Notes: generated from the letters alone by a model not told the origin. Positions 7,360-14,306 are shown, counted from the first letter of the stretch. The stretch: DNA of 14,306 nucleotides from Clostridia bacterium (GCA_017382555.1 JAFOAB010000245.1:1-14306); one strand, 5' to 3'. Numbers and translations: made by a program.

Positions 7360-8626
7360 CAGTCACCAAATAATCCTTAAACATACCGACAATCTTCGCA
7401 TCTGCGCAAAGCTTCACGGTCGTACCGAGATCGCCGTACTCGGTATCCTCAACGGAGGTCAAGGCATAGAGCTTGTTCAAATCGCCCTCCTTGCCGTACG
7501 GGAAGAAAAGCTCAATATTCTTTTTGCCGTTTCTTACAACTGTTTGCAGAAGCTCCGCAAGTCTGTCAAGACCGCGCCCGTCGAGCGCGGAAACCGCACA
7601 AGCATATATTCCCTCGGTCTCATCGAAATTCGAGATAAAGGGCATTTCAGTACAAGCATCGATCTTGTTGAATACATAAATTCTCGGCTTGTCGTCGGCC
7701 TTAAGATCGACAAGAAGCTGTTCGGTAACCGCCGTTTGCGCTTCAGCCTCGGGGTCGGATGCATCAATCACAATCAAAATGAAATCGGCAAACTGAACCT
7801 CCTCAAGCGTAGACTTGAAGGCGGAGATAAGCTGGTGCGGAAGATTTCTGATAAATCCAACAGTGTCGGTAAGAAGCATCTCCGAGCCATCGGGAAGCGT
7901 AAATCTTCTTGTTGTAGGATCAAGCGTAGCAAAAAGCTTATCCTCAGCGAGTATATCGGACTCGCAAAGGGCGTTCGTCAGAGTTGATTTACCCGCATTT
8001 GTGTAACCCGCAATTGCCGCCTTGGGAATACCGCTTTTTTCGCGGGCATGGCGCATTGTCGCTCTGTTCTTTTCTATTTCCGCAAGCTCCTTACGAAGAG
8101 CATCCATTCTTCTGTGGATGTGGCGGCGATCGGTTTCAAGCTTTGATTCGCCGGGACCGCGTGTGCCGATTCGTCCCTCAAGACGTGACATTTCCTTACC
8201 CTTACCGATAAGTCTTGGTGCGGTATATGAAAGCTGTGCAAGCTCGACCTGAAGCTTACCCTCGCGAGTTACGGCATGAAGAGCAAAGATATCAAGGATA
8301 AGCATACTGCGGTCAATAACGTCGGGCCCCTCAAGCTCCTCCTCAATGTTTCTTATCTGAGAGGGCGAAAGCTCGCAATCGAACACAACAAGAGATATAT
8401 CATTTTTATCGCATATCTCTTTAAGCTCCTCGATCTTACCCTTACCTATACAGGTGCGCACGTCGGGCGCTTCCCTGTTCTGTGTTACCGCGGCAATACA
8501 AACACCACCTGCGGTATCTATAAGACGCGCAAGCTCCTCAATGCTAGCCTCTGTGCCGACCTGACCGGGAAGCTCAATGCCAACAATGACAGCGCGCACG
8601 TTTTCGGTTTCATTAAAGGTGTTCAT
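7349..8626 (-). CDS. hflX: Ribosome-associated GTPase HflX
   Basis: A TRAFAC-class GTPase that binds the large ribosomal subunit and in studied species splits or rescues stalled ribosomes. Its 425 residues match the family. The N-terminal HflX domain (about 10-130) includes TCIGKGKIEEL (58-68). A charged helical linker follows RIGTRGPGESKLETDRR (152-168). The G domain shows G1 GYTNAGKST (207-215), G3 DTVGF (254-258), G4 NKID (320-323) and G5 SALDG (346-350). A short C-terminal domain ends in VTDDE. The start is supported by AAGGAG six bases upstream. The gene overlaps the YigZ-family gene. The rpmE terminator lies directly upstream and leaves about 30 bases without a recognisable promoter, so transcription may depend on read-through from rpmE. 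Confidence 0.97.
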   Translation of the reverse strand: MNTFNETENVRAVIVGIELPGQVGTEASIEELARLIDTAGGVCIAAVTQNREAPDVRTCIGKGKIEELKEICDKNDISLVVFDCELSPSQIRNIEEELEGPDVIDRSMLILDIFALHAVTREGKLQVELAQLSYTAPRLIGKGKEMSRLEGRIGTRGPGESKLETDRRHIHRRMDALRKELAEIEKNRATMRHAREKSGIPKAAIAGYTNAGKSTLTNALCESDILAEDKLFATLDPTTRRFTLPDGSEMLLTDTVGFIRNLPHQLISAFKSTLEEVQFADFILIVIDASDPEAEAQTAVTEQLLVDLKADDKPRIYVFNKIDACTEMPFISNFDETEGIYACAVSALDGRGLDRLAELLQTVVRNGKKNIELFFPYGKEGDLNKLYALTSVEDTEYGDLGTTVKLCADAKIVGMFKDYLVTDDE

Positions 8627-8648
8627 AATTTCTCCTTTCTTGTGAAGG

Positions 8649-8686
8649 AAAAGTAAAACGGGGCAAGCGATAACTCACCTGCCCCG
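8649..8686 (-). terminator. Intrinsic terminator after rpmE
   Basis: A GC-rich 7-bp stem (8659-8665 with 8680-8686) with a 14-base loop. On the minus strand it is followed by TTTTACTTTT. It lies 13 bases after the rpmE stop codon and ends just before the hflX ribosome site. The loop is long, so termination may be incomplete. Confidence 0.75.
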
Positions 8687-8699
8687 AAAAAACTGCTTA

Positions 8700-8897
8700 T
8701 TACTTGCCAAGACGCTTGTTGAACTTATCAACACGTCCGCCGGCGTCAACGAACTTCTGCTTGCCGGTAAAGAAGGGATGGCACTTGGAGCAGATATCTA
8801 CTCTCATATCACCCTTAGTGGACTTGGTCTCAATAACCTCGCCGCATGCGCAAATAATCTTAGCGTCCTTATATTCGGGATGGATACCGTTCTTCAT
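8700..8897 (-). CDS. rpmE: 50S ribosomal protein L31, zinc-binding type
   Basis: A 65-residue L31 of the large ribosomal subunit. The conserved start KNGIHPEYK and the C-terminal GGRVDKFNKRLGK are clear. Four cysteines, C16 and C18 (CAC) and C36 and C39 (CSKC), mark the zinc-binding form rather than the zinc-free paralogue made under zinc limitation. No such paralogue is in this window. The ATG has AAGGTG about 10 bases upstream. The gene has its own promoter (extended -10) and its own terminator, so it can be expressed as a single-gene unit; hflX lies immediately downstream and may receive read-through. Confidence 0.98.
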   Translation of the reverse strand: MKNGIHPEYKDAKIICACGEVIETKSTKGDMRVDICSKCHPFFTGKQKFVDAGGRVDKFNKRLGK

Positions 8898-8939
8898 TTC
8901 TATTTCACACCTTTCTCGTTAGTTCGCAAATTACAGCTA

Positions 8940-8968
8940 ATTATATCACGTGTTTTTTGAATTTGCAA
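8940..8968 (-). promoter_or_regulatory. Promoter of rpmE with extended -10
   Basis: On the minus strand, TTGCAA (8968-8963), a 17-base spacer and a perfect TATAAT (8945-8940) with a TG one base upstream. The start site would fall near 8933, giving a leader of about 35 bases. It sits in the 98-base gap after the SPFH gene, where I see no GC-bearing terminator hairpin, so read-through from the SPFH operon into rpmE is also possible. Confidence 0.85.
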
Positions 8969-8995
8969 TAGTTTTACAAAAATTTTTAAAATTAA

Positions 8996-9925
8996 TTACT
9001 TTTCGCTTTTTTCTGTAGCGATAAGCTCCTTCATAGAGGTCGCAAGACCTGCAAGACCCTGAATTTCGGAAGGAATAATGATCTTCGTTGCATTTCCGTT
9101 GGCGGCCGCAATGAAAGCCTCAAGGCTCTTAATAGCTATAACAGCCTCACCGGGGTTAGCCTCATTAATCATTCTGATACCCTCGGCAGTAGCCTTCTGG
9201 ATATCAAGAATAGCCGCTGCCTCACCCTCCGCCTCACGGATCTTTGCTTCCTTTGCAGCCTCTGCGCGAAGGATGGCGGACTGCTTCTCTGCCTCGGCCT
9301 CAAGGATCATAGACTGCTTGCGGCCCTCAGCTACGAGAATTGCGGAGTTTCTTTCGCCCTCTGCCTTAAGGATGCTTTCACGTCTCTCGCGCTCTGCCTT
9401 CATCTGCTTTTCCATCGCGTCCTGGATCTCGCGAGGAGGCATAATGTTTTTAAGCTCTACGCGGTTAACCTTGATGCCCCAAGCATCCGTTGCCTCGTCA
9501 AGGATAGCGCGCATCTTGGTGTTGATGATATCGCGGCTGGTAAGAGTGCTGTCAAGCTCGAGCTCACCGATTATGTTACGAAGAGTGGTTGCGGTAAGGT
9601 TTTCGATTGCGGAAAGAGGATTGGAAACACCGTAGGTGAAAAGCTTACAATCGGTGATCTGATAGAACACAACGGTATCTATCTGCATACGAACGTTGTC
9701 CTTCGTTATAACGGGCTGAGGAGGAAAATCCACAACCTGCTCCATAAGGTTGACCTTTTTGGAAATCTTCTCGATAAGCGGTATCTTGAAGTGAAGACCG
9801 GTCTTCCAGGTTGCGCTGTATGCACCGAGTCTTTCGATAACAAACGCACTTGCCTGAGGAACGACCTTAACGTTAGCAATGAGAACTACAAAAACAAGAA
9901 CGGCAATAATAATGATAGCTTCCAT
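8996..9925 (-). CDS. SPFH/band 7 (stomatin-like) membrane protein
   Basis: A 309-residue protein of the SPFH family, closest in layout to QmcA/stomatin-like proteins. An N-terminal membrane helix (about 2-21) is followed by the SPFH domain (about 20-190), with ERLGAYSATWKTGLHFKIP (31-49) and LDSTLTSRDIINTKMR characteristic of the group. About 170-260 is a long Ala/Glu/Lys/Arg-rich helix with repeated ILxAEGE-like units, expected to form the coiled coil of an oligomeric ring. A hydrophobic, Gly/Ala-rich tail ends the protein. Such proteins assemble into large membrane microdomain scaffolds and are commonly encoded with NfeD proteins, as here: the NfeD-like gene lies 18 bases upstream. The start is supported by AAAGGAG about seven bases away. 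Exact client proteins are unknown. Confidence 0.94.
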   Translation of the reverse strand: MEAIIIIAVLVFVVLIANVKVVPQASAFVIERLGAYSATWKTGLHFKIPLIEKISKKVNLMEQVVDFPPQPVITKDNVRMQIDTVVFYQITDCKLFTYGVSNPLSAIENLTATTLRNIIGELELDSTLTSRDIINTKMRAILDEATDAWGIKVNRVELKNIMPPREIQDAMEKQMKAERERRESILKAEGERNSAILVAEGRKQSMILEAEAEKQSAILRAEAAKEAKIREAEGEAAAILDIQKATAEGIRMINEANPGEAVIAIKSLEAFIAAANGNATKIIIPSEIQGLAGLATSMKELIATEKSEK

Positions 9926-9943
9926 AATGTATCTCCTTTAAAT

Positions 9944-10360
9944 TTATTTTTTACAGATGAGCTTAACGCCCTCGATAGCAACTACTTCTACAACTGCATC
10001 CGCTTCGATGGGCTCGCCGCTTTCGGAACGTGCAGACCAAACGGCAGCACCAACCTTAACTGCGCCCTTTGATGCTAAATTGTCAATCTCCTCAATGACA
10101 ATAGCCCTTTTGCCAATGAGAGAATCGGCATTTGTGGGGACTATCTTTGTCTTGAAAAGCTTTTCGCGAAATGCTACTCTGAAAAGCATTCCCAAGCCCG
10201 AAAGGAAAAATGCAAGAAGCTGTGCCCAAAGCGGGAAATTAAGGGCAGAAAATATAATTGCAAGCACAGCACCGGGGATAAACCAAACGGCAACAAGCGC
10301 GGTGGTCATAGATTCCGCTATTACAGCCAAAACTAAAACTATTGTCCAGATTATTGTCAT
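9944..10360 (-). CDS. NfeD-like membrane protein with OB-fold domain
   Basis: A short NfeD-family protein of 138 residues without the ClpP-like protease domain of long NfeD forms. Two or three hydrophobic segments fill about residues 3-62. The soluble C-terminal domain (about 78-138) has the OB-fold signature of the family: LIGKRAIVIEEID, GAVKVGAAVWSARSE, and a final VVEVVAIEGVKLICKK. NfeD proteins are partners of SPFH/stomatin proteins, proposed to link or open the SPFH ring, and the SPFH gene follows directly. The ATG has AGGTGA five bases upstream, and this site overlaps the stop codon of the preceding unknown gene (TAG-GTGA). That argues that all three genes are translated from one message. 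Confidence 0.92.
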   Translation of the reverse strand: MTIIWTIVLVLAVIAESMTTALVAVWFIPGAVLAIIFSALNFPLWAQLLAFFLSGLGMLFRVAFREKLFKTKIVPTNADSLIGKRAIVIEEIDNLASKGAVKVGAAVWSARSESGEPIEADAVVEVVAIEGVKLICKK

Positions 10361-10368
10361 ACGTTCAC

Positions 10369-11016
10369 CTACTTTCTGTAATTTGAAATAACACCGGAAA
10401 TATAAATGGTATCAAAGTAAACACGAATTGTGACAAACTGCGGACGTACGGCATCACTTTCAAGATCACGTCTGAAGACACCGTCATTCTTCATTATTTT
10501 ATATTCAAACTTATAAACGTACTCCTCGTAGACTATGCCGGTCTTGTCGGTTTTAGACTCGGAGGACTGATAGTAAAGCATTATATCGTAAACTCTTTGC
10601 TGGGAAAGCTTATTCGGAAGCTTCAACGTACTCACAAGCTCTTCGGAGTAGCATTCCTTTAAGGATGCTATATCGCCGGTCTGCAAAGCGGTAAAATACT
10701 TATCAAAGAAAAGATAAAGCTGATTATCGGAATAGTCCTCGTCGTCAATGGGGGCAGAAAGCGCTCCGTCATCAACCCAAACCCTTCGGTCCTCAACCAT
10801 ATATTTGTCATCTTCGGTTATATCGTAAGAATAATCGACCTCAGCAAACGTAATGTTCATTCCCTCGGTTTCACTTCTGTCGGGTATCAGAAAATTAATT
10901 ATAAAAAGAATAAGGCACACAAGCGCGGCAAGCAGAAATATTGCCACAAAAGATAGCAGACCTATAATAACACCCTTCTTCTTTTTTGATGCATTACCGA
11001 AAACGTTTGAAGACAT
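10369..11016 (-). CDS. Unknown single-pass membrane protein with extracytoplasmic domain
   Basis: I do not recognise this 215-residue protein. It starts with a short polar stretch ending in KKKK (11-14), then one long hydrophobic segment (about 15-44). The remaining 170 residues are rich in Asp, Glu, Tyr and Ser and should lie outside the cell. The stretch YLFFDKYFTALQTGDIASL (about 101-119), with a closing strand-like TIYISGVISNY, faintly resembles the NTF2-like fold; that is a guess. The start at ATG 11016 is chosen because AGGTGA lies five bases upstream. A GTG three codons earlier overlaps that ribosome site and is unlikely. It heads the operon with the NfeD-like and SPFH genes, eight bases before the former, and has its own promoter. 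A role in the same membrane complex is inferred from position only. Confidence 0.85.
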   Translation of the reverse strand: MSSNVFGNASKKKKGVIIGLLSFVAIFLLAALVCLILFIINFLIPDRSETEGMNITFAEVDYSYDITEDDKYMVEDRRVWVDDGALSAPIDDEDYSDNQLYLFFDKYFTALQTGDIASLKECYSEELVSTLKLPNKLSQQRVYDIMLYYQSSESKTDKTGIVYEEYVYKFEYKIMKNDGVFRRDLESDAVRPQFVTIRVYFDTIYISGVISNYRK

Positions 11017-11021
11017 AACAA

Positions 11022-11027
11022 TCACCT
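11022..11027 (-). promoter_or_regulatory. Ribosome binding site that fixes the unknown membrane protein start
   Basis: AGGTGA on the minus strand, five bases before ATG 11016. The upstream in-frame GTG (11025-11023) falls within this site and therefore cannot be initiated from it. Confidence 0.75.
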
Positions 11028-11034
11028 CATTATT

Positions 11035-11063
11035 ATTATACTTTACTTAGTTTGAAAAATCAA
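11035..11063 (-). promoter_or_regulatory. Minus-strand promoter of the membrane-protein operon
   Basis: TTGATT (11063-11058), a 17-base spacer and a perfect TATAAT (11040-11035) on the minus strand. The start site would fall near 11028, leaving a leader of only about a dozen bases that is almost entirely ribosome site. It is divergent from the ligase promoter, with about 35 bases between the two -35 elements. Confidence 0.75.
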
Positions 11064-11098
11064 TAGCAAAAGAGATTGGGTACATAAACAATTTTGTG

Positions 11099-11127
11099 TT
11101 GACAATTGAAATTCGGCAAGATATAAT
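11099..11127 (+). promoter_or_regulatory. Perfect-consensus promoter of the ligase-ACP operon
   Basis: TTGACA (11099-11104), a 17-base spacer and TATAAT (11122-11127), with no deviation from the sigma-A consensus. The expected start near 11134 leaves a leader of about 18 bases that contains GGAGG (11138-11142). Confidence 0.93.
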
Positions 11128-11151
11128 AACAAAGTATGGAGGATTAAAGCT

Positions 11152-12852
11152 ATGAGATTTAAAAACACACTCACGCCCAAATCCAAGCCGAAAATCAACA
11201 AGAATCTTTACGATATGGTAAAGTCCGGCGCCGAGCTTTTCGGTGACAAGGCGCTTTATTTATACGATCGTAACGGAACTGAAAACGTCTTTACTTACAA
11301 CGATCTTCTCCTTCACGTTAATGCAATCGGCACCGCGCTGTCCGCATACGGACTTTTTGGCGGTAACGTTGCAATAGTCGGTGATACCTGTCCCGAATAC
11401 ATTGCATCCTACCTTGCGGTGGTTAACGGCAACGGCGTTATCGTTCCTCTGCCCAAGGAGCTGTCCGCAGACAACCTTGCCGACTTTATTAAGCTGAGCG
11501 AGTGCGATGCAGTCATCTACACAAAGGCGATGAACGCTACCTTCAAAAGCGAGCGCGCACTTTTTGATACCGTGAAGTATTTCATCCCGATAGAGCCCGA
11601 TGACTTTACGGATGAAAGAACGCTTCCATACGTCTCTTTGCTTGAAAAGGGCAAGGAGATGCTTGATAACGGTGCAACGGTGCTTACCGAGCACGAAATT
11701 GATATGGAAAAGATGTGTGCCATCATCTTCACCTCCGGAACCACCGGTACAAGTAAGGGCGTTATGCTTAATCAGCGTAATCTTACCACTGCCGCTAACT
11801 CCGCAGGACAGTCCATGCAGTACGATGACGACAACACCTTTATATCATTTCTCCCGCCTTATCACACATATGAAATGTCCATCGGTCAGTTTGCAATAAT
11901 GAATCTCGGTGCGACCATTAAGATAAACAGCTCTCTTAAGCGCACAATTCACGATATGGCAAGCTTCAAGCCTAATGCTCTTATGCTCGTTCCGCTTTTT
12001 GTGGAAACGATGCACAAACGTATTTGGGACGAGATCGACAAGCGAGGTATGCGCAAGAAGGTCAAAGCCGCAATGAAGGCAAGCGATGCAATGCTTGCGA
12101 TGGGCATTGATATGCGCCAAAAGCTCTTTGGACAGATAACCTCCGCATTCGGCGGTAATCTTAAGAGCATTGTTTGCGGTGGTGCCGCTGTAAACCCTGA
12201 AATCATCAAGGATTTCCACAGCTTCGGCATTCTTATCCTCGAGGGCTACGGAATTACAGAATGCTCACCCCTCGTATCCGTAAACAGACCCGACGGTGTT
12301 AGACTCAAGAGCGTTGGTACTCCCGTTGACGGATGCACCGCAAAGATTGACGTCGGTGATGACGGCAAGACCGGTGAGATACTCGTCAAGGGCGATAACG
12401 TAATGCTCGGCTACTACAAGAATCCCGAGGCTACCGCCGAGGTATTTACCGAGGACGGATATTTCCGCACCGGTGACATCGGTTATATGGATGAGGACGG
12501 CTACATATACATAACCGGAAGAAAGAAGAACGTAATCATCCTCTCCAACGGCAAGAACGTATTCCCCGAGGAGATAGAGGAATACATTTACAAGATCCCC
12601 GAAATTCTCGAGGCTGTTGTAATCGGTCGCAAAGACCAAAACGATGTGCCCCGCATAACTGCGGTTTGCGTGCCCGATATGACAAAGTTCGAGGGTGTCG
12701 AAAACGAGGAGATCGAGGCAAGGATACGAGCCGCAATTGCGGAAATGAACAAAAAGCTTCCCATCTTCAAGCAGGTTGCCATAACCGAGATCCGTTGGGA
12801 AGAATTTGAAAAGACCCCATCCCGTAAGATCAAACGCTATAAGGTAAAATGA
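11152..12852 (+). CDS. AMP-forming long-chain acyl-CoA / acyl-ACP ligase
   Basis: A 566-residue ANL-superfamily enzyme that activates a carboxylic acid, probably a fatty acid, as acyl-AMP and transfers it to a thiol. The P-loop-like A3 motif is FTSGTTGTSKGV (193-204). EGYGITECSP (364-373) is motif A5, RTGD (439-442) is motif A7, and GRKKN follows in the hinge region. The catalytic lysine of motif A10 is in KTPSRKIKR near the end (K559). Residue makeup resembles long-chain fatty acyl ligases (FadD/LCFA-CoA ligase group). An acyl carrier protein gene lies 45 bases downstream with no terminator between, so the acceptor may be that ACP rather than CoA; this is inference from context. The ATG has GGAGG nine bases upstream. 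Expression should be high, given a perfect-consensus promoter. A role in exogenous fatty-acid recycling or in loading a dedicated ACP is plausible. Confidence 0.92.
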   Translation: MRFKNTLTPKSKPKINKNLYDMVKSGAELFGDKALYLYDRNGTENVFTYNDLLLHVNAIGTALSAYGLFGGNVAIVGDTCPEYIASYLAVVNGNGVIVPLPKELSADNLADFIKLSECDAVIYTKAMNATFKSERALFDTVKYFIPIEPDDFTDERTLPYVSLLEKGKEMLDNGATVLTEHEIDMEKMCAIIFTSGTTGTSKGVMLNQRNLTTAANSAGQSMQYDDDNTFISFLPPYHTYEMSIGQFAIMNLGATIKINSSLKRTIHDMASFKPNALMLVPLFVETMHKRIWDEIDKRGMRKKVKAAMKASDAMLAMGIDMRQKLFGQITSAFGGNLKSIVCGGAAVNPEIIKDFHSFGILILEGYGITECSPLVSVNRPDGVRLKSVGTPVDGCTAKIDVGDDGKTGEILVKGDNVMLGYYKNPEATAEVFTEDGYFRTGDIGYMDEDGYIYITGRKKNVIILSNGKNVFPEEIEEYIYKIPEILEAVVIGRKDQNDVPRITAVCVPDMTKFEGVENEEIEARIRAAIAEMNKKLPIFKQVAITEIRWEEFEKTPSRKIKRYKVK

Positions 12853-12897
12853 GCGTTTTTTCGATAAATTAACTTAACTATCATTTGGAGGTATACC

Positions 12898-13125
12898 ATG
12901 TTTGAAAAACTTAAGGAGATACTCATCTCTGAGCTTCAGATCGAAGAAGATCTTATAACTCCTGATGCTTCCCTTGCAAGCGACCTTGGAGTTAACTCTC
13001 TTGAGCTTGCTGAGCTTGTTCTCACTGTTGAGGATCAGCTTGGTGTTGAGATCAACGAGGATGATCTTCACAAGTTCATCACCGTTGGTGACGTTGCAAA
13101 GTATCTTGAAGACGTTGCAAAGTAA
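12898..13125 (+). CDS. Acyl carrier protein, atypical NSL motif
   Basis: A 75-residue acidic acyl carrier protein of typical length, predicted as a four-helix bundle. The phosphopantetheine attachment serine is S34, in DLGVNSLELAEL. The usual residue before it is Asp (DSL), which helps the holo-ACP synthase and partner enzymes recognise helix II; here it is Asn. The C-terminal half (VEDQLGVEINEDDLHKFITVGDV) is normal for the family. The ATG has GGAGG seven bases upstream. It is the second gene of the ligase-ACP unit and is followed by a clear terminator. No fab genes are nearby, so it is less likely to be the main fatty-acid-synthesis ACP and more likely a dedicated carrier for the adjacent ligase. 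It could still serve general lipid synthesis. Confidence 0.93.
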   Translation: MFEKLKEILISELQIEEDLITPDASLASDLGVNSLELAELVLTVEDQLGVEINEDDLHKFITVGDVAKYLEDVAK

Positions 13126-13143
13126 GCTATTATGATATAAAGG

Positions 13144-13174
13144 GCCTTGAGTGTGATTTCACTCAAGGCTTTTT
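13144..13174 (+). terminator. Intrinsic terminator of the ligase-ACP operon
   Basis: A 10-bp perfect stem (13144-13153 with 13160-13169), a six-base loop and TTTTT directly after. It lies 18 bases past the ACP stop codon and separates the unit from the argS promoter. Confidence 0.95.
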
Positions 13175-13197
13175 ATATTAATTATAGTAAATAAGTA

Positions 13198-13226
13198 TTG
13201 AAAAATCGAAAACAACGTGATATAAT
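13198..13226 (+). promoter_or_regulatory. Promoter of argS with extended -10
   Basis: TTGAAA (13198-13203), a 17-base spacer and TATAAT (13221-13226), with TG one base before the -10. The start near 13233 leaves about 34 bases of leader. That is too short for a T-box riboswitch, so tRNA-responsive control of argS by that mechanism is not visible here. Confidence 0.85.
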
Positions 13227-13266
13227 TCTAATCTGAGAAAAAATGCAATTTGAAAGGATGTATCCT

Positions 13267-14306
13267 ATGCAGTCAGTTAAAAATGCTCTTGCAAGCAAAC
13301 TGTACAGCGCAATAGTTGAAAAGTTTGGAAAAGAGCCTCCTGCTTCCGCACAGCTTGCGGAAATGCTTGAATATCCCCCGGATCCCGCAATGGGTCATCT
13401 CGCATTTCCATGCTTCAAGCTTTCCCGCGATTTAAGAATGGGTCCTCCCGTTATCGCCGCAAAGCTTGCCGAAGGCTTTTCCTGTGATTATATTTCCGAA
13501 TGCTCCGTTGCAGGCGGTTACCTTAACTTCCGCATTGACAGCGCCGCTTTTATCAATCACGTAATGGGCGACATTGCCGAAAAGGGTGACAGCTACGGCT
13601 CCCCTGCTAACGGCAACGGCAAGACAGTAGTTCTTGACTACTCCTCCCCGAACGTTGCAAAGCCCTTCCATATCGGCCACCTCGGCACTACAGTTATAGG
13701 ACACGCGCTTCGACTTCTTCACGAATTTGCGGGCTACAAGTGCGTTGGAGTAAACCACCTCGGCGACTGGGGTACGCAGTTCGGTAAGATGATCGTTGCT
13801 TACCGCAGATGGGGCGACCCCGAAAAGGTTGCAAACGGCGGATGCGACGGACTTGTGGAGCTTTACGTAAAGTTCCACGAGGAAGCAGAAAAGGACGCAG
13901 GTCTTAATGACGAGGCACGAGCAGAGTTCACCAAGCTCGAGCAGGGAGATGAGGAGAACCTCAAGCTCTGGCAGCTTTTCCTTGATATTTCCCTCAAGGA
14001 GTACCGCATAACCTACGATCAGCTCGGTATTGAGTTTGATTCCTATATGGGCGAGAGCCATTATTTCGATAAGGCACCCGCTGTTGCCGCAGAGCTTAAG
14101 GAAAAGGGTCTGCTCGTTATTGACGACGGCGCAAGCATCGTTAACCTTGACGAGTACAATATGCCCCCCTGCCTCATCCTCAAGAAGGACGGCTCAACCA
14201 TTTATCCCTCCCGTGATATCGCGGCAGCCTTCTACCGCAAGAACACCTATGATTTCGAAAAGTGCATTTACGTAACCTCCGCGGGTCAGAGTCTCCACTT
14301 TGCACA
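13267..14306 (+). CDS. argS: Arginyl-tRNA synthetase, 3'-truncated by window edge
   Basis: A class I aminoacyl-tRNA synthetase that charges tRNA-Arg. The frame is open from ATG 13267 to the window end, giving 346 codons; full-length ArgRS is about 550-600 residues. The N-terminal additional domain, which recognises the tRNA elbow, ends near AGGYLNFRID. The catalytic domain opens with SSPNVAKPFHIGH, containing the HIGH signature at 135-138. VNHLGDWGTQFGKMIVAY and YPSRDIAAAFYR are further ArgRS-specific segments. The KMSKS-equivalent loop and the anticodon-binding domain lie beyond the window. The start is supported by AAAGGA about eight bases upstream. No frameshift or stop was found when the frame was read by hand. 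Confidence 0.97.
   Translation, partial: MQSVKNALASKLYSAIVEKFGKEPPASAQLAEMLEYPPDPAMGHLAFPCFKLSRDLRMGPPVIAAKLAEGFSCDYISECSVAGGYLNFRIDSAAFINHVMGDIAEKGDSYGSPANGNGKTVVLDYSSPNVAKPFHIGHLGTTVIGHALRLLHEFAGYKCVGVNHLGDWGTQFGKMIVAYRRWGDPEKVANGGCDGLVELYVKFHEEAEKDAGLNDEARAEFTKLEQGDEENLKLWQLFLDISLKEYRITYDQLGIEFDSYMGESHYFDKAPAVAAELKEKGLLVIDDGASIVNLDEYNMPPCLILKKDGSTIYPSRDIAAAFYRKNTYDFEKCIYVTSAGQSLHFA

Noticed and set aside
8970..8998. An AAAAATTTTT palindrome after the SPFH gene as a terminator.
   Set aside because: It has no GC pairs and no supporting loop, so it is more likely AT-rich sequence upstream of the rpmE promoter.
9078..9635. A 185-codon plus-strand frame rich in Ser, Ala, Arg and Ile over the SPFH gene.
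   Set aside because: It is the antisense reading of the repeated Ala/Glu coiled-coil codons and has no signals of its own.
13233..13266. A T-box riboswitch ahead of argS.
   Set aside because: Only about 34 bases lie between the predicted transcription start and the ATG, with no antiterminator structure or T-box core sequence.
13255..13266. The small palindrome AGGATGTATCCT overlapping the argS ribosome site as an operator or occluding hairpin.
   Set aside because: The five-base arms with a two-base centre cannot form a stable hairpin, and an isolated match of this size is expected by chance.

Overview
The window looks like a chromosomal housekeeping segment from a Gram-positive, Clostridia-like (Bacillota) bacterium, most plausibly an uncultured gut or anaerobic lineage. 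The evidence is strong AGGAGG/AGGTGA-type ribosome binding sites, near-consensus TTGACA-17-TATAAT promoters, a lipoprotein signal with a lipobox, the zinc-type ribosomal protein L31, and a dgt-dnaG-rpoD gene order. I cannot name a genus from sequence alone. No tRNA, rRNA, CRISPR array, insertion sequence, phage gene or origin is visible, and no gap between genes exceeds 300 bases.

Layout. Bases 1-859 (+) hold the 3' two-thirds or more of a class V aminotransferase of the cysteine desulfurase family. It converges on a secreted solute-binding-type lipoprotein (900-2621, -), and a hairpin at 862-888 lies between them. Next on the minus strand, in transcription order, is a three-gene cluster dgt (6622-5615), dnaG (5613-3856), rpoD (3832-2738): a dNTPase, DNA primase and the primary sigma factor. 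This is a variant of the macromolecular synthesis operon. Upstream of it on the same strand, hflX and a YigZ/IMPACT-family gene overlap (8626-6727) and end in a 19-bp perfect hairpin just before dgt. rpmE (8897-8700) has its own promoter and terminator. A further minus-strand operon (11016-8996) encodes a membrane-anchored protein of unknown function, an NfeD-like membrane protein and an SPFH/stomatin-like protein.

At about 11.05 kb the direction switches through a divergent promoter pair. The plus strand then carries an AMP-forming acyl-CoA/acyl-ACP ligase (11152-12852) and a small acyl carrier protein (12898-13125). They form a complete transcription unit, with a perfect-consensus promoter and a clear terminator. 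argS follows with its own promoter and runs off the right edge.

The window is mostly core information-processing and membrane genes. The parts worth a second look are the ligase-ACP pair, whose ACP has Asn instead of the usual Asp before the phosphopantetheine serine; the unknown membrane protein leading the NfeD/SPFH operon; and the orphan solute-binding lipoprotein, which carries a charged helix and Thr-rich insertion. I saw no convincing sign of an undescribed defence, mobile or signalling system.
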